The notes under the pieces were generated by a model. It was not told the DNA's origin. It saw only the letters and a program-made list of their open reading frames with translations, and searched no databases. This document shows positions 29,135-39,207 of a stretch of DNA of 64,000 nucleotides, in pieces (position 1 is the stretch's first letter; each line of letters begins with the position of its first letter). Where the stretch lies: the NCBI RefSeq assembly GCF_004354085.1, contig NZ_SMSE01000001.1, positions 481,335 through 545,334 of the forward strand, in the 5' to 3' direction. The DNA is from Seongchinamella unica (GTDB lineage Bacteria; Pseudomonadota; Gammaproteobacteria; Pseudomonadales; Halieaceae). Both the position numbers and the translations under genes were made by a program.

Positions 29135-31720
29135 TCAGAATCCGCGGCCCAGGGTGAACTGGAAGGCTTCTTCCTCGTCCTCCGGACCCGCATTAAGAGG
29201 TTTGGCCAGGCTGAAAGTCATGGGGCCAAAGCCGGTGATCCAGGTCACGCCAACACCCACCGAATAGCGCAGTTCGTCCGCATCCACATCAAAGCAGTTG
29301 ATCTGGCTGGAAGCGCATTTGGTATTAAACACGTTGCCCACGTCCACAAAAAAAGCAGAACGCAGCTTGCTGCGATCCTTGATGAATGGCAGGGGGAATA
29401 ACAACTCCGCACTGCCTTCGATCAAGACGTTTCCGCCAAAGGGGTCGGGATCGTCACGCAGGGTTTCAACCAGCAACTTACCGTCCCGGGAAACGTAACC
29501 GAACTCGCGTCCGTTGGGCCCACCCACTTCGACGGCGTTACCGTCCTCATCAATGCCCGTTACCGGCTGGCGAGTGGTATAAAGCTCGGCCGCGGTGGAT
29601 CGGGGACCCAGGGTATTGCTTTCGAAACCTCTCACGGAGCCAAAGCCACCGGCAAAGAAGTGCTCGTAGAAAGGCAGTTCGGTTGTGTCACCGTAGCCAT
29701 CGCCATAGCCGAGCTCGCCGCGCAGGCGCAGGGTCCACGTCGCCGTGACCGGGAAATAGATTTCCCCGCGGTAATTCAGCTTGTAGAACTCCAGGTCGGA
29801 ACCCGGCATTGCAACCTCCAGTGACACGGAGTTTGCCGTGCCCCGGGTTGCCATCCGCCCGCGGTTCAGGGTGGACTGGCTCCAACTGGAGGTAATGGTC
29901 CAGTTGAGGAAATTATCGCCATTTTCATCAAGAAAGCCCGGCTCCTCGGGGATTGTCAGTTGCTCAAAGGGCAGGTCTTCGATGGGGATAATGGATTCCA
30001 CATCGGAGAAGCTGCCGTCATCCTGCTGCGTGCTTTCAAACCAGTCATCGACACCGTCCAGCAGCCGTGGGCTGGCCTTGATTTCCTGAACAGCGAAACG
30101 TCCCGCGGTGATCTCCGTGTCAGATAGACCGAAGCTGAAGCCCAGTCGCTGGGTTTCCTTGATCGGGTAGCCGAAGTTGAGAGCGCCGCCAAAGGTATCG
30201 GTGGTGTAACTTGCCACGTTCACCTCGGAAAGGTCGGTGGAACGGTAGAAAACGTTGAATCCGCGACTGACACCGTCTTCGGTGAAATAGGGGTTGGTGT
30301 AGCTGAAGTTATAAAGGTCCTGGTAGCGGGAGGAGTTCAGGTTAATGCCGACGCGCTTGCCGGTACCCATGAAGTTATCCTGTTGCAGGTTCAGGCCAAG
30401 AATCAGACCGGCGTCCTGGGCGTAACCGAAGCTGGCGCCGATGCTGCCAGAGGACTGTTCCTCCACTTCAAATTCAACATCGATAAGGTCGTCATGACCG
30501 GGAACCTGGGGCGTCTCCACGGTTGCGCGACTGAAGTAGCCCAGCCGCTCCAGCCGGACGCGGGACTGTTCAATGGCGGAAGCCGAGGCCGGGGCGCTCT
30601 CCATCTGCCGCATTTCACGACGCAGCACATCATCCGCGGTTTTCAGGTTGCCCTTGAAGGTGATCCGGCGGACATAGGTGCGCTTGCCTGGATCGACAAA
30701 GAACTTCATCGCGACCACGTTGCTGCCCTCTTCCACCTCGGGGATACCGGTCACCTTGGCGAAATTGTAGCCCTCATTGCCCAGGCGACGGGTCATGTAT
30801 TCCTCGGTGGAAGTCACCAGCTGCTGGGAAAAGGTCTGGCCCTCGGCCACCAGCAGGAATCGACGCAGGTCCTCTTCCGGCAGCACCAGGTCACCGGACA
30901 GGTCGACAGAACCGACGGTGAACTTGTCACCCTCGGTCACATTGGCGGTGATATAGACTTCTTCCTTGTTGGGTGACACCGAAACCTGGGTAGAATCGAT
31001 GCGGAACTGCAGGTAGCCACGGTCCATGTAGTAGGATGTGAGACTCTCCAGGTCGCCGGTAAGCTTTTCCTTGGAGTACTTGTCGTCGTTGGTAAAGAAC
31101 GACAACCAGCCGGTCGTCCTCAGCTCAAAAATCTCCTCCAGCTCGTCGTCGCTGAAAACTTCGTTACCCACCACGTTAATGTGCTTGATGGCGGCAACCG
31201 TGCCCTCGTCAACGTCGATATTAATCGACACCCGGTTGCGGGGTTCGGGCAGCACCTCGGTCTCGATGGCGGCGTCGTAGCGGCCCTGTTGCACGTACTG
31301 GCGTTGTAATTCCATCTGCATGCCTTCCAGTGTGGAGCGCTGGAAAACCTGCCCCACCGCCAGACCGGCACCCTTGAGACCGTCCAGCAGGGCCTCTGTT
31401 TCAATGGCCTTGTTACCCTCGATATTGATTTCGCTGATACTGGGACGTTCTGCCACCACCACGACCAGGACGTTGCCGTCACGGCCAATACGAATGTCAT
31501 CGAAGTTTCCGGTCGCAAACAGGCTGCGGGCGGAGGCGCGGATAGCGTATTCATCGACGGTGTCGCCCACGCCCACGGGCAGCGCCGCGAAAACGCTGCC
31601 GGCTGAAATACGTTGCAGCCCTTCCACCCGGATGTCGGAGATCTGGAATGTCTCTGCCCATGCCAGTGGCGCCAGCAAAATCAGCACCAGTGACAGGTAG
31701 TTGCTCAGTCGTCTAATCAA
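29135..31720 (-). CDS. bamA: Outer-membrane protein assembly factor BamA (TTG start)
   Basis: Central beta-barrel of the BAM complex. The 861-residue preprotein has a signal ending APLAWAE, five POTRA domains to about residue 425, and a C-terminal 16-strand barrel. The lid-loop motif VRGF is present (GSVRGFESNTLGP), and the protein ends in Phe as outer-membrane barrels do. It is longer than E. coli BamA (810 aa); the extra length is in barrel loops, including an acidic stretch around DGVDDWFESTQQDDGS. The start codon is TTG at 31718-31720, since the only nearby GTG is out of frame. Confidence 0.97.
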   Translation of the reverse strand: MIRRLSNYLSLVLILLAPLAWAETFQISDIRVEGLQRISAGSVFAALPVGVGDTVDEYAIRASARSLFATGNFDDIRIGRDGNVLVVVVAERPSISEINIEGNKAIETEALLDGLKGAGLAVGQVFQRSTLEGMQMELQRQYVQQGRYDAAIETEVLPEPRNRVSINIDVDEGTVAAIKHINVVGNEVFSDDELEEIFELRTTGWLSFFTNDDKYSKEKLTGDLESLTSYYMDRGYLQFRIDSTQVSVSPNKEEVYITANVTEGDKFTVGSVDLSGDLVLPEEDLRRFLLVAEGQTFSQQLVTSTEEYMTRRLGNEGYNFAKVTGIPEVEEGSNVVAMKFFVDPGKRTYVRRITFKGNLKTADDVLRREMRQMESAPASASAIEQSRVRLERLGYFSRATVETPQVPGHDDLIDVEFEVEEQSSGSIGASFGYAQDAGLILGLNLQQDNFMGTGKRVGINLNSSRYQDLYNFSYTNPYFTEDGVSRGFNVFYRSTDLSEVNVASYTTDTFGGALNFGYPIKETQRLGFSFGLSDTEITAGRFAVQEIKASPRLLDGVDDWFESTQQDDGSFSDVESIIPIEDLPFEQLTIPEEPGFLDENGDNFLNWTITSSWSQSTLNRGRMATRGTANSVSLEVAMPGSDLEFYKLNYRGEIYFPVTATWTLRLRGELGYGDGYGDTTELPFYEHFFAGGFGSVRGFESNTLGPRSTAAELYTTRQPVTGIDEDGNAVEVGGPNGREFGYVSRDGKLLVETLRDDPDPFGGNVLIEGSAELLFPLPFIKDRSKLRSAFFVDVGNVFNTKCASSQINCFDVDADELRYSVGVGVTWITGFGPMTFSLAKPLNAGPEDEEEAFQFTLGRGF

Positions 31721-31780
31721 AATTCACTCAATCAACGGGTTACGCCTGATGGCTATTGTTGTATCTGTCTACCGTAACGG

Positions 31781-33136
31781 TTACAGGCGTGTAAAATCGT
31801 TATAAAGGGCCAGCATCATCATACCCAGCACCAGGAATAGGCCTACCTGGTAGCCGAGGGCCTGTATTTTCTCAGGTACGGGGCGCCCCGCCAATAGCTC
31901 TATGGTGTAAAACAGCAGGTGCCCCCCATCCAGTACCGGTATGGGCAGCAGGTTCAATACCCCGAGGCTGACACTGAGCAGGGCCAGGAAGCCGATGTAC
32001 GATTCCAGGCCGGACTTGGCTGAAGCGGACGCCACTTTAGCAATGGTGATAGGGCCGCTCAAGTTTTTTGGCGATATCAGGCCCATGATCATTTTCTTGA
32101 TGGAGTTGACGGTGAAGCCCATCAGGTCCCAGGTTCGGACCACCGCAGCCCCCGCGGCTTCCAGTGGGCCCCGGTTGAACCTGCGAACCATCTCCTCGGG
32201 CATCTCGGGAATGGCCACGCTTACTCCGACCCGGCCGAAGGGCTCGCCGTTTTCGTCAGTGATCCGTTCCGGCGTTATGACGCCTGTTTGCAGACTCCCA
32301 TTGCGCTCGTACTCGAGGGTAATGGCCTCTCCCGGGCGGGCGCGCACGTGCCTGACCCAGTCCATCCACTTATCCATGGACACACCGTCGGCACTCAGAA
32401 TACGGTCTCCCGGCTGCAACCCGGCGCGTTCTGCGGGACCATCCTCAACAATCGTGTCGACCACCGGCGGTACCTCGGGGGTATACATCACCAGCCCGAG
32501 CCCGCCAAACAGATCCGGCTCATCCTGATCAGACAGCCAGCGACTGATACCGGCTTCCGACTCATACAGCATGTCCGAGCCGGCGTATTTCGCGGTAAAC
32601 CTGATGGTTCCGGTATCACCTATCCTGTCCAGCAGGGCGAAACTCAGCGCCTGCCAGGTCGGCGTGTTCTGGCCGTCGACGGCGACGATTTCCTGGCCCG
32701 CCTCCAGTCCGGCCACATCCGCAACAGAGCCTGCCTCAACCTCACCAATGACCGGTGCGTAGCCGCTTTCGCCGGAGAGAAAAAGGAACCAGTAAGCGAC
32801 CACTGCAAGGGCCAGGTTTGCCAGCGGCCCGGCTGCAACAACGGCAATACGCTGCAACACCGGCTTACGGTTAAATGCCTGATCACGCAGTGCTTCCGGT
32901 ACCTCGCCTTCCCGCTCGTCGAGCATCTTGACGTAACCGCCCAGCGGGATCGCTGCCACGCTGTACTCGGTGCCCTGCTTATCCGTCCAGCTGCCCAGCG
33001 ACTTGCCGAAACCGATGCTGAACCGCAGCACCTTGACCCCACATTTACGCGCCACCCAGAAGTGCCCGTACTCGTGCACGGCAACCAGTAGCGCCAGCGT
33101 GCCGAGTGTAATGAGAACGGTGTACAGGATATCCAT
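31781..33136 (-). CDS. rseP: Site-2 intramembrane protease RseP
   Basis: Zinc metalloprotease that cleaves anti-sigma factor RseA and remnant signal peptides. It has 451 residues with the zinc motif HEYGH at 21-25 in the first membrane helix and the third ligand in LLPIPVLDGGH. Two tandem PDZ domains lie between (about 120-200 and 215-300). The gene lies between dxr and bamA as usual, and its start overlaps the dxr stop as TGATG. Confidence 0.97.
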   Translation of the reverse strand: MDILYTVLITLGTLALLVAVHEYGHFWVARKCGVKVLRFSIGFGKSLGSWTDKQGTEYSVAAIPLGGYVKMLDEREGEVPEALRDQAFNRKPVLQRIAVVAAGPLANLALAVVAYWFLFLSGESGYAPVIGEVEAGSVADVAGLEAGQEIVAVDGQNTPTWQALSFALLDRIGDTGTIRFTAKYAGSDMLYESEAGISRWLSDQDEPDLFGGLGLVMYTPEVPPVVDTIVEDGPAERAGLQPGDRILSADGVSMDKWMDWVRHVRARPGEAITLEYERNGSLQTGVITPERITDENGEPFGRVGVSVAIPEMPEEMVRRFNRGPLEAAGAAVVRTWDLMGFTVNSIKKMIMGLISPKNLSGPITIAKVASASAKSGLESYIGFLALLSVSLGVLNLLPIPVLDGGHLLFYTIELLAGRPVPEKIQALGYQVGLFLVLGMMMLALYNDFTRL

Positions 33137-34350
33137 CAGGCTAGATTCACTTCTGTGGTTCTACCGGTCAACTGACCCAGCAGATCGCGGGCGACAGCCC
33201 GCGCTTCATCGTCTGCTGCTTCGACCACAGCCAGGCTGTCGGGTTCAACAATGCTCACCCGCTCCAATACCCCCTCAATCAGCTGCGGAATCGCGGTAAA
33301 GCGAAGGTTTTCGGCGAGAAAGGCGTCAACCGCCACTTCATTGGCAGCGTTGCATACCGCCATGGCCGTGCCGCCCGCCGCCACCGCCTCGCGGGCCAGC
33401 CGCAGACAGGGGAAGCGGGCCTCGTCCGGCGCCTCAAAATCCAGCCGCGCCGCGGCCACCAGATCCAGCGGTGCCACCCCGGAAGCCATGCGCTCCGGCC
33501 AGCCCAGGCCGTAGGCGATGGGGGTACGCATATCGGGATTGCCCATCTGCGCCAGCACTGATCCGTCCAGGTACTGCACCATGGAGTGGATAATACTCTG
33601 GGGATGCACGACCACCTCTACCAGGTCGGGTGCCAGGTCGAAAATCCAGCATGCTTCGATAAATTCCAGGCCCTTGTTCATCAGGCTGGCGGAGTCCACT
33701 GAAATCTTCCGCCCCATGGACCAGTTGGGATGAGCGCAGGCCTGATCCGGCGTGGCTTCGCGCATCTGTTCGAAAGACCAGGTCCTGAACGGACCGCCAG
33801 AGGCGGTAAGCAGGACCTTGCTGACCCCGGCAAGATCCGGCCGGGCGCCCTGTTTCACCGGCATACACTGGAAAATCGCGTTGTGCTCTGAGTCGATAGG
33901 CAGCAGTCTGGCGCCGGATTTGCGCACCGCCTGCATCAGCAGGTGGCCGCCCATCACCAGTGATTCCTTATTCGCCAACAACAGGGTCTTGCCGGCCCTG
34001 GCCGCTGCCAGGGTAGAGGGCAGCCCTGCCGCGCCCACAATAGCGGCCATCACGCTGTCCACTTCTGGGGCGCTCGCCACTGCGCTCAGCCCGCTTTCCC
34101 CCTGCAAAACTTCAGTGGGGCAATCCGCCGGCAGGCGCTCGCTGAGCCGCTGTGCCGCCGTTTCATCCATCATCACCGCAAAGCGCGGCTGGAATGTCAG
34201 GCACTGCTCGAGCAGGGCATCCACCGAACGATTGGCAGCCAGGGCATAGACCGAGAATTCCCCGGGGTGCCGGGCAATCACATCCAGGGTACTGACACCG
34301 ATAGAGCCGGTGGACCCCAGGACGCTGACCAGGCGTGGCGCTGTGTTCAT
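33136..34350 (-). CDS. dxr: 1-deoxy-D-xylulose 5-phosphate reductoisomerase
   Basis: Second enzyme of the MEP isoprenoid pathway, feeding the undecaprenyl synthase encoded nearby. It has 404 residues. The NADPH loop VLGSTGSIG is at 10-18, LLANKES and the metal site [15 protein letters not shown] follow, and the C-terminal domain has [11 protein letters not shown]. The open frame extends 40 residues upstream inside cdsA, but the ATG at 34348-34350 gives the standard N-terminus, one base after the cdsA stop. Confidence 0.97.
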   Translation of the reverse strand: MNTAPRLVSVLGSTGSIGVSTLDVIARHPGEFSVYALAANRSVDALLEQCLTFQPRFAVMMDETAAQRLSERLPADCPTEVLQGESGLSAVASAPEVDSVMAAIVGAAGLPSTLAAARAGKTLLLANKESLVMGGHLLMQAVRKSGARLLPIDSEHNAIFQCMPVKQGARPDLAGVSKVLLTASGGPFRTWSFEQMREATPDQACAHPNWSMGRKISVDSASLMNKGLEFIEACWIFDLAPDLVEVVVHPQSIIHSMVQYLDGSVLAQMGNPDMRTPIAYGLGWPERMASGVAPLDLVAAARLDFEAPDEARFPCLRLAREAVAAGGTAMAVCNAANEVAVDAFLAENLRFTAIPQLIEGVLERVSIVEPDSLAVVEAADDEARAVARDLLGQLTGRTTEVNLA

Positions 34351-34351
34351 T

Positions 34352-35188
34352 TCACCAACCCGCCAGCAATAGGCCCAGGGCAAACACCGGAGCAGCGCCA
34401 CAGAGGCTGTCCAGCCGATCCAGGACGCCGCCGTGGCCCGGCAACAGACTGCCACTGTCCTTGGCACCACTCTCCCGCTTGACCATACTCACGGACAGGT
34501 CGCCCACGACCGAGGCGAGACTGGTGGCCAGCACAACCGCCAGCACCGACACCAGGCTGATATGCGCACTGTGCGCTGGCCGCAGGTACCACAGCAGCAA
34601 GCCGACCAGAATCACCGCCAGCACACCACCCCAGAATCCTTCCCAGGTCTTGGCGGGACTGACTTCCGGCGCCATTTTGTGCTTGCCCAGCGACTTGCCG
34701 GCAAAGTAGGCGCCGATGTCAGCTGCGGCAACCACCACCACCATGATCGCCACCAGCAGGCCTCCCCGCGGGAAGCTCAACAGGTACACCGCCGCCATCC
34801 AGGCTGGAGCCAGAATCAACAGGCCGATCAGGCTGCGCATCAGGCTGTTGCTCCACATGACTGCACTGCCCGGGTAACTCTTTACCCAAAGCAGGGCGAA
34901 GGACCACCACAGGCAGGCCAGGCCAAGCACCGGCTGTACCCGCTCCCGGGTCGGCCCTTCACCCAGCTGGCAGTGGACGTACAGCAGCAGCATAACTGCG
35001 CCCAGGACAAGCACGAACAGCCCCCGCCCCACGACGGACTCCCATCCGGCCAACCGCGACCACTCCCAGCCGCCGGCCAGAACCAGCAGGGCAAATACGG
35101 CGGCAAGCGCCTTCAGCGGCAGGAAGATAACGCCAGCGACGAACAGGCCGGCCATTATGAGCGCGGTAGCCACCCGTTGCTTAAGCAT
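34352..35188 (-). CDS. cdsA: Phosphatidate cytidylyltransferase CdsA
   Basis: Integral membrane enzyme making CDP-diacylglycerol for phospholipid synthesis. It has 278 residues with about eight membrane segments. The C-terminal signature is evident as [20 protein letters not shown] followed by [14 protein letters not shown]. The ATG at 35186-35188 is preferred over a GTG four codons earlier; GGTGAG precedes it. It overlaps the end of uppS by eight bases. Confidence 0.96.
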   Translation of the reverse strand: MLKQRVATALIMAGLFVAGVIFLPLKALAAVFALLVLAGGWEWSRLAGWESVVGRGLFVLVLGAVMLLLYVHCQLGEGPTRERVQPVLGLACLWWSFALLWVKSYPGSAVMWSNSLMRSLIGLLILAPAWMAAVYLLSFPRGGLLVAIMVVVVAAADIGAYFAGKSLGKHKMAPEVSPAKTWEGFWGGVLAVILVGLLLWYLRPAHSAHISLVSVLAVVLATSLASVVGDLSVSMVKRESGAKDSGSLLPGHGGVLDRLDSLCGAAPVFALGLLLAGW

Positions 35189-35963
35189 CGATCTCACCAC
35201 CGGCCACTATACCGTCAGACTCCCGCAGCCCGAAGCGGCGCTCCCGGCGACTGTAATCCGCCAGCGCACGAGCAAATTCCAGCTCGCCGAAATCCGGCCA
35301 CAGCGTGTTGGTGAAGTAGAGTTCGCTATAGGCGAATTGCCAGAGCATGAAATTGCTGATCCGGGCATCACCTCCGGTGCGGATGCAGAGGTCGGGGTGC
35401 GGCAGGTCGGCAGCAGAGACCTGCTGGCCCAGCAGCTCGGGCGTAATCTCACTGGCCTTCATGGCGCCCGCTTCAACCTGCTCAGCCAGTTTCCGGGCTG
35501 CCTGGGTAATATCCCACTGTCCGCCGTAATCCACCGCAATGACCAGCGTGGCCTCGGTGTTGCCGGCGGTAATGTGTTCTGACTGCTGCATCAGCCGCTG
35601 CAGACGGGTGCTGAAGCGGGAACGTTCACCGATAAAACGCAGGCGAATGCCATCCTTGTCCAATTCACGCACTTCGCTGCGCAAATAGCGCGACAACAGG
35701 GCCAGCAGGGCCCGCACTTCCGGCAGCGGACGCCCCCAGTTCTCACTGCTGAAGGCAAATACCGTAAGCACCTGCACCCCGTGTTTACGACAGGCGCGCA
35801 GGACATTGCGAACCGCTTCCACGCCGGCGCGATGGCCGGCGGGGCCGGGCACACCATTGCGTTTTGCCCAGCGGTTATTGCCATCCATGATGATGGCGAC
35901 ATGGCGCGGAATCACCGCCGTGCTTGCGTCACTGTTGCCACTGCGCGAAGAATTGGCGGGCAT
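35181..35963 (-). CDS. uppS: Di-trans,poly-cis-undecaprenyl-diphosphate synthase UppS
   Basis: Cis-prenyltransferase building the C55 carrier used by MraY and MurG. The core motifs are IIMDGNNRWAKR with the catalytic Asp, FAFSSENWGRP, and the C-terminal DLCIRTGGDARISNFMLWQ and LWPDF. It has 260 residues from the ATG at 35961-35963. A GTG three codons upstream is in frame and cannot be excluded, because neither site has a clear Shine-Dalgarno sequence. Confidence 0.96.
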   Translation of the reverse strand: MPANSSRSGNSDASTAVIPRHVAIIMDGNNRWAKRNGVPGPAGHRAGVEAVRNVLRACRKHGVQVLTVFAFSSENWGRPLPEVRALLALLSRYLRSEVRELDKDGIRLRFIGERSRFSTRLQRLMQQSEHITAGNTEATLVIAVDYGGQWDITQAARKLAEQVEAGAMKASEITPELLGQQVSAADLPHPDLCIRTGGDARISNFMLWQFAYSELYFTNTLWPDFGELEFARALADYSRRERRFGLRESDGIVAGGEIDA

Positions 35964-35994
35964 GGGAGTCACTGAATCCGGGGGTAGCCGGACT

Positions 35995-36552
35995 CTAGAT
36001 CTCCATCAGGTCGGCTTCTTTTTCAGCCAACATTTTCTCGACCTCGGCGATATAGCGGTCGGTGAGTTTCTGGATTTCATCCTGGCCACGGCGTTCATCG
36101 TCTTCGCTGATTTCCTTGTCCTTCTCCAGTTCCTTGAGCATGCCATTGGCGTCACGACGCGCATTGCGCACGGATACGCGCGCCGACTCGGCCTCATGCC
36201 GCGCCTGGCGGATATAGCCCTTGCGTGTGTCTTCGGTAAGCATGGGCATGGGAATGCGAATGACCTCGCCGGCAGTGGCCGGATTCAGGCCCAGGTCGGA
36301 TTTCATAATTGCTTTTTCAATGGCCGGGATCATGGTCTTGTCCCAGACAGTGAGCGACAACGTGCGGGCATCTTCCACGTTCACGTTGGCGACCTGGTTC
36401 AGCGGCGTGTCCGAGCCGTAGTACTCCACGCGCAGGCCATCCAGCAGGCTGGGGTGGGCGCGCCCGGTGCGAATTTTGTTGAAATTGTGGCTCAGCGCAT
36501 CGAGGCTCTTTTCCATGCGCTCTTTCGCTTCTTTCTTGATGTCGTCAATCAC
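35995..36552 (-). CDS. frr: Ribosome recycling factor (GTG start)
   Basis: Releases ribosomes from mRNA after termination together with EF-G. It has the canonical 185 residues, with [33 protein letters not shown] and the C-terminal [14 protein letters not shown]. The start is GTG at 36550-36552 preceded by GGAGGAAG seven bases ahead. It follows pyrH by 27 bases and precedes uppS by about 30. Confidence 0.98.
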   Translation of the reverse strand: MIDDIKKEAKERMEKSLDALSHNFNKIRTGRAHPSLLDGLRVEYYGSDTPLNQVANVNVEDARTLSLTVWDKTMIPAIEKAIMKSDLGLNPATAGEVIRIPMPMLTEDTRKGYIRQARHEAESARVSVRNARRDANGMLKELEKDKEISEDDERRGQDEIQKLTDRYIAEVEKMLAEKEADLMEI

Positions 36553-36579
36553 TCTTTTACTTCCTCCGGGGGCAGACGA

Positions 36580-37305
36580 TCACTCGATCAGGGTGCCGTC
36601 GTCACCGCCGCGAACAATATTCAGCAGCGCGCCCTGTTTCTCCATTTCAAATACCCGTACCGGCATATTGTGATCCCGGCACAGGCAGATTGCGGTGAGG
36701 TCCATGACCTCCAGTTTCTTGTCAAGCACCTCATCGTAAGTGAGTCGCTCGTACCTGATAGCGTCTGCCACCTTCATGGGGTCTGCAGAATAGACGCCGT
36801 CCACTTTCGTGGCCTTCAACACCAGTTCTGCTTCCACCTCGATACCCCTGAGGCAGGCCGACGAATCGGTGGTAAAGAAGGGGTTGCCGGTGCCGGCAGA
36901 AAAAATGACCACATCGCCATTGCTCAAGGCCCGAATGGCCTTGCGCCTGTCGTAGTGATCTACTACCCCGCTCATGGGAATCGAGGACATGACCTGGGTG
37001 GAAATATTGGAACGCTCCAACGCATCCCTCAGGGCCAGGGCGTTCATCACCGTGGCCAACATACCCATATGGTCTCCCGTTACCCGGTCCAGGCCCGCCG
37101 CCTGAAGCGCGGCACCACGAAACAGGTTGCCGCCGCCAACCACCAGGCCAACCTGTACGCCAATTCCCACTAACTGCCCGATTTCAAGTGCCATGCGGTC
37201 CAGCACCCGGGGATCGATGCCAAAATTCTCCTTGCCGGTCAACGCCTCGCCGCTGAGCTTCAATAATATGCGTTTGTATTTCCTGTCACCGGATGCCTGG
37301 GCCAT
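36580..37305 (-). CDS. pyrH: UMP kinase PyrH
   Basis: Hexameric uridylate kinase of pyrimidine synthesis. It has 241 residues with the opening [35 protein letters not shown], and the C-terminal [11 protein letters not shown]. The ATG at 37303-37305 is preceded by AGGAGAGG. A 13-codon upstream extension is possible but unsupported. It is first in the operon: the rpsB-tsf pair common upstream of pyrH is absent here. Confidence 0.97.
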   Translation of the reverse strand: MAQASGDRKYKRILLKLSGEALTGKENFGIDPRVLDRMALEIGQLVGIGVQVGLVVGGGNLFRGAALQAAGLDRVTGDHMGMLATVMNALALRDALERSNISTQVMSSIPMSGVVDHYDRRKAIRALSNGDVVIFSAGTGNPFFTTDSSACLRGIEVEAELVLKATKVDGVYSADPMKVADAIRYERLTYDEVLDKKLEVMDLTAICLCRDHNMPVRVFEMEKQGALLNIVRGGDDGTLIE

Positions 37306-37405
37306 AAAACCTCTCCTGAACTGGGGCCGTATCTTACAGCACAACGACCGCCTTCCCCAGTGGGAATTTGCCGAAATCGACCGGCCCGGAATCCCCGGGC
37401 AGAAA

Positions 37406-37435
37406 CAAAAAACCCGCCCGGGGAATCGGGCGGGT
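37406..37435 (-). terminator. Intrinsic terminator of the PuuD-like gene
   Basis: Stem ACCCGCCCG (37412-37420) pairs with CGGGCGGGT (37427-37435) around a six-base loop. The minus strand then runs into a T tract (A-run 37406-37412). It separates the membrane-protein gene from pyrH, so pyrH probably has its own promoter in the next 100 bases. No strong promoter match was found there. Confidence 0.88.
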
Positions 37436-37452
37436 CATCGTGCGCCGGTGAC

Positions 37453-38079
37453 TTACAGGAAGGCCAGCAGCGCCCAGACCACTGCGGTAAGACCAATACT
37501 GCAGTGGATAACACCCTTGACGCTGGTCATGGGGCCGGTCTTGCCGATCAGGGCATTGACTTCCAGAGCGAGGATCAGGACCACGCAGGCGCCAAAGCCA
37601 AGAGCGCCAGCTTCCACCGGCAGGTGTTTGGAAGCGAGCATCCCGAACAGCATGGGGCCCGAGAACAGGGTATTGGTGCGCGATGCCAGCCCCGCCTTGG
37701 CAGCGGCCGCCGGGCCATCCCCCTCTTTCAGTCCGATAACAATCTGCTGATTGGGCCAGATGATCAGCCATACGTTGAGGAACATCAGGGTGCCCGCCAA
37801 CGCGCCCATCCAGATGGCCGGCATGCTGAGAATATTGGCTGTGGCGCCGATCTGGTGCAACAGGCTAAGACCGGTGAGGAAGGTGAACATTGCCCCCCAG
37901 CGGAACCACCACAATGCCCTGGGTGCCAGCTTCTTGACCGCGTCAGCCTTGGCATCGGCCTCAGCCTCCTTGAAATACTCCGTCTGTACGAAGTTGAAGT
38001 AATACAGCATGCCTATCCAGACAATACCGAACAGGACGTGCGCCCAGCGAAATACAAATTCCAGAACTATGCTACTCAT
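37453..38079 (-). CDS. Membrane protein of the urate hydroxylase PuuD (Urate_ox_N) type
   Basis: A 208-residue hydrophobic protein with about six membrane segments. The opening RWAHVLFGIVWIGMLYYFNFVQ and the internal RALWWFRWGAMFTFLTG resemble the N-terminal membrane domain found in PuuD-type urate oxidases. The C-terminal cytochrome c part of full PuuD is missing, and no purine genes are nearby, so urate oxidation is not supported. Possible haem-ligand histidines are H14 and H75. It is followed by a strong terminator. I am confident it is a real gene, less so of the family role. Confidence 0.65.
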   Translation of the reverse strand: MSSIVLEFVFRWAHVLFGIVWIGMLYYFNFVQTEYFKEAEADAKADAVKKLAPRALWWFRWGAMFTFLTGLSLLHQIGATANILSMPAIWMGALAGTLMFLNVWLIIWPNQQIVIGLKEGDGPAAAAKAGLASRTNTLFSGPMLFGMLASKHLPVEAGALGFGACVVLILALEVNALIGKTGPMTSVKGVIHCSIGLTAVVWALLAFL

Positions 38080-38134
38080 GCACCTAACCCCTCTAATTGT
38101 TGTGTGTGTGCCGGCTTATTATACACACCGCCGT

Positions 38135-38830
38135 TTACAGGCCGCCACCGGCGGCGAAATCCTTTTCCATACCGACGTCCAGGGCTGCCATCAGCGGAGC
38201 CCGCACTCGCGCCTTGGTCCGCCTGTGTGCGTCCATGTCAAGCTCGTTGAGCTGGCTGGCAACGGCTTTGGCGCGAGCCATCACCTGCCCGGAATCCATG
38301 GCTTCATCCAGATAACCCGCCTCCACGGCGCCGTCAGCATCGTATATGTGGGCACAATTAAGCGCTAACTCAAAGTGCGCCGGATCGAGCCGGGCGCGGG
38401 CGATTTCCACCCCAAAGTGGGGCATCACCATGCCGATGGCCACCTCGTTCAGCCCCAGCTTGAACTCTCCAGCCGTCCCAATCCGGTAATCGGCACACAT
38501 CAGCATGATGCCGCCCATGGCCAGGGCATGGCCCGTGACCGCCAATACCACCGGGGTGGGGAACTGGAGCAGTCGACGGGCCAATGCGGCACCACCGGCC
38601 AAGAGCTCCATCATCTGCTCACCGCCCTGCCCCATCACATTCAGATCGAAGCCCGCTGAAAACTTGCCCGGGCGGCCGCTGATGATAACGGGCCTGCCCG
38701 CTGCTTCGGCTGTATCGAGCGCCGCATTTAACTGGTCAAGCAGGGCAAACGACACGGCGTTGGCCTTGCCGTCATCCAGGGTTATAAGGCAATACTTCTC
38801 TTCTTCGACGAATTTAACGACGTCAGTCAC
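38135..38830 (-). CDS. Enoyl-CoA hydratase/isomerase (crotonase) family protein (GTG start)
   Basis: A 231-residue crotonase-fold protein. The oxyanion-hole segments are visible as FSAGFDLNVM and GHALAMGGIMLMCADYRIG; the segment GLNEVAIGMVMPHFG occupies the place of the usual catalytic Glu region. Substrate is not predictable. The start is GTG at 38828-38830 with AGGAG about seven bases ahead. The frame is open more than 100 codons further upstream, but that stretch does not look like crotonase. The gap to the downstream PuuD-like gene is about 55 bases, so the two are probably cotranscribed. Confidence 0.88.
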   Translation of the reverse strand: MTDVVKFVEEEKYCLITLDDGKANAVSFALLDQLNAALDTAEAAGRPVIISGRPGKFSAGFDLNVMGQGGEQMMELLAGGAALARRLLQFPTPVVLAVTGHALAMGGIMLMCADYRIGTAGEFKLGLNEVAIGMVMPHFGVEIARARLDPAHFELALNCAHIYDADGAVEAGYLDEAMDSGQVMARAKAVASQLNELDMDAHRRTKARVRAPLMAALDVGMEKDFAAGGGL

Positions 38831-39207
38831 GGGGCAGCTCCTGTTATTCAGTGATCGGTCACCGGGGGCATACGTTAGAGCAACTGGGGCGGTATGGCCA
38901 GTTTTAGTCCAAGCCAGTGGCTGCGCGACTTCGGTATATTTTTGCCAAGCGAGGCGGGGAAGCGGTTGAACTTTTCGTCGCAAGTGCGCGCCAAGGAAGA
39001 GGAGCGAGACGACGCTTTTCGGCTCGCGACCGACCGAGGGCAGCCCGGAGGGCCGCGTGTACAAGACGGAAAGTTCAGGCACTTCTCCGGCGACTCGGGG
39101 CTTCACCGAAAGCATAGGTAATGGATCCTGGAATCTAACTGGAAGAAGGCCGCTTGGCATTCATGCTCCTTCAGAGCATTGCAGTAGAAGGGGAATCGCA
39201 CAAAAAA
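38831..39207. other. Unexplained intergenic region upstream of the crotonase gene
   Basis: About 375 bases with no convincing gene, although two frames stay open on each strand through much of it. Base composition shifts from moderately GC-rich to GA-rich on the plus strand around 38985-39060 (GAAGAGGAGCGAGACGACG). No tRNA, transposase fragment or riboswitch was recognised. It must contain the promoter of the crotonase gene. It could be a copy of a dispersed noncoding repeat; that is a guess to be tested by a genome search. Confidence 0.4.

Noticed and set aside
35806-37173. Plus-strand frame of about 455 codons opposite uppS, frr and pyrH
   Set aside because: It spans the antisense of three conserved genes and their gaps, so it cannot be a real single gene.
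37453-38079. Full urate hydroxylase function for the PuuD-like gene
   Set aside because: The cytochrome c domain of PuuD is absent and no purine catabolism genes are nearby.
38894-39121. 75-codon plus-strand frame in the gap after the crotonase gene
   Set aside because: Low-complexity charged composition, no ribosome site, competing frames equally open.
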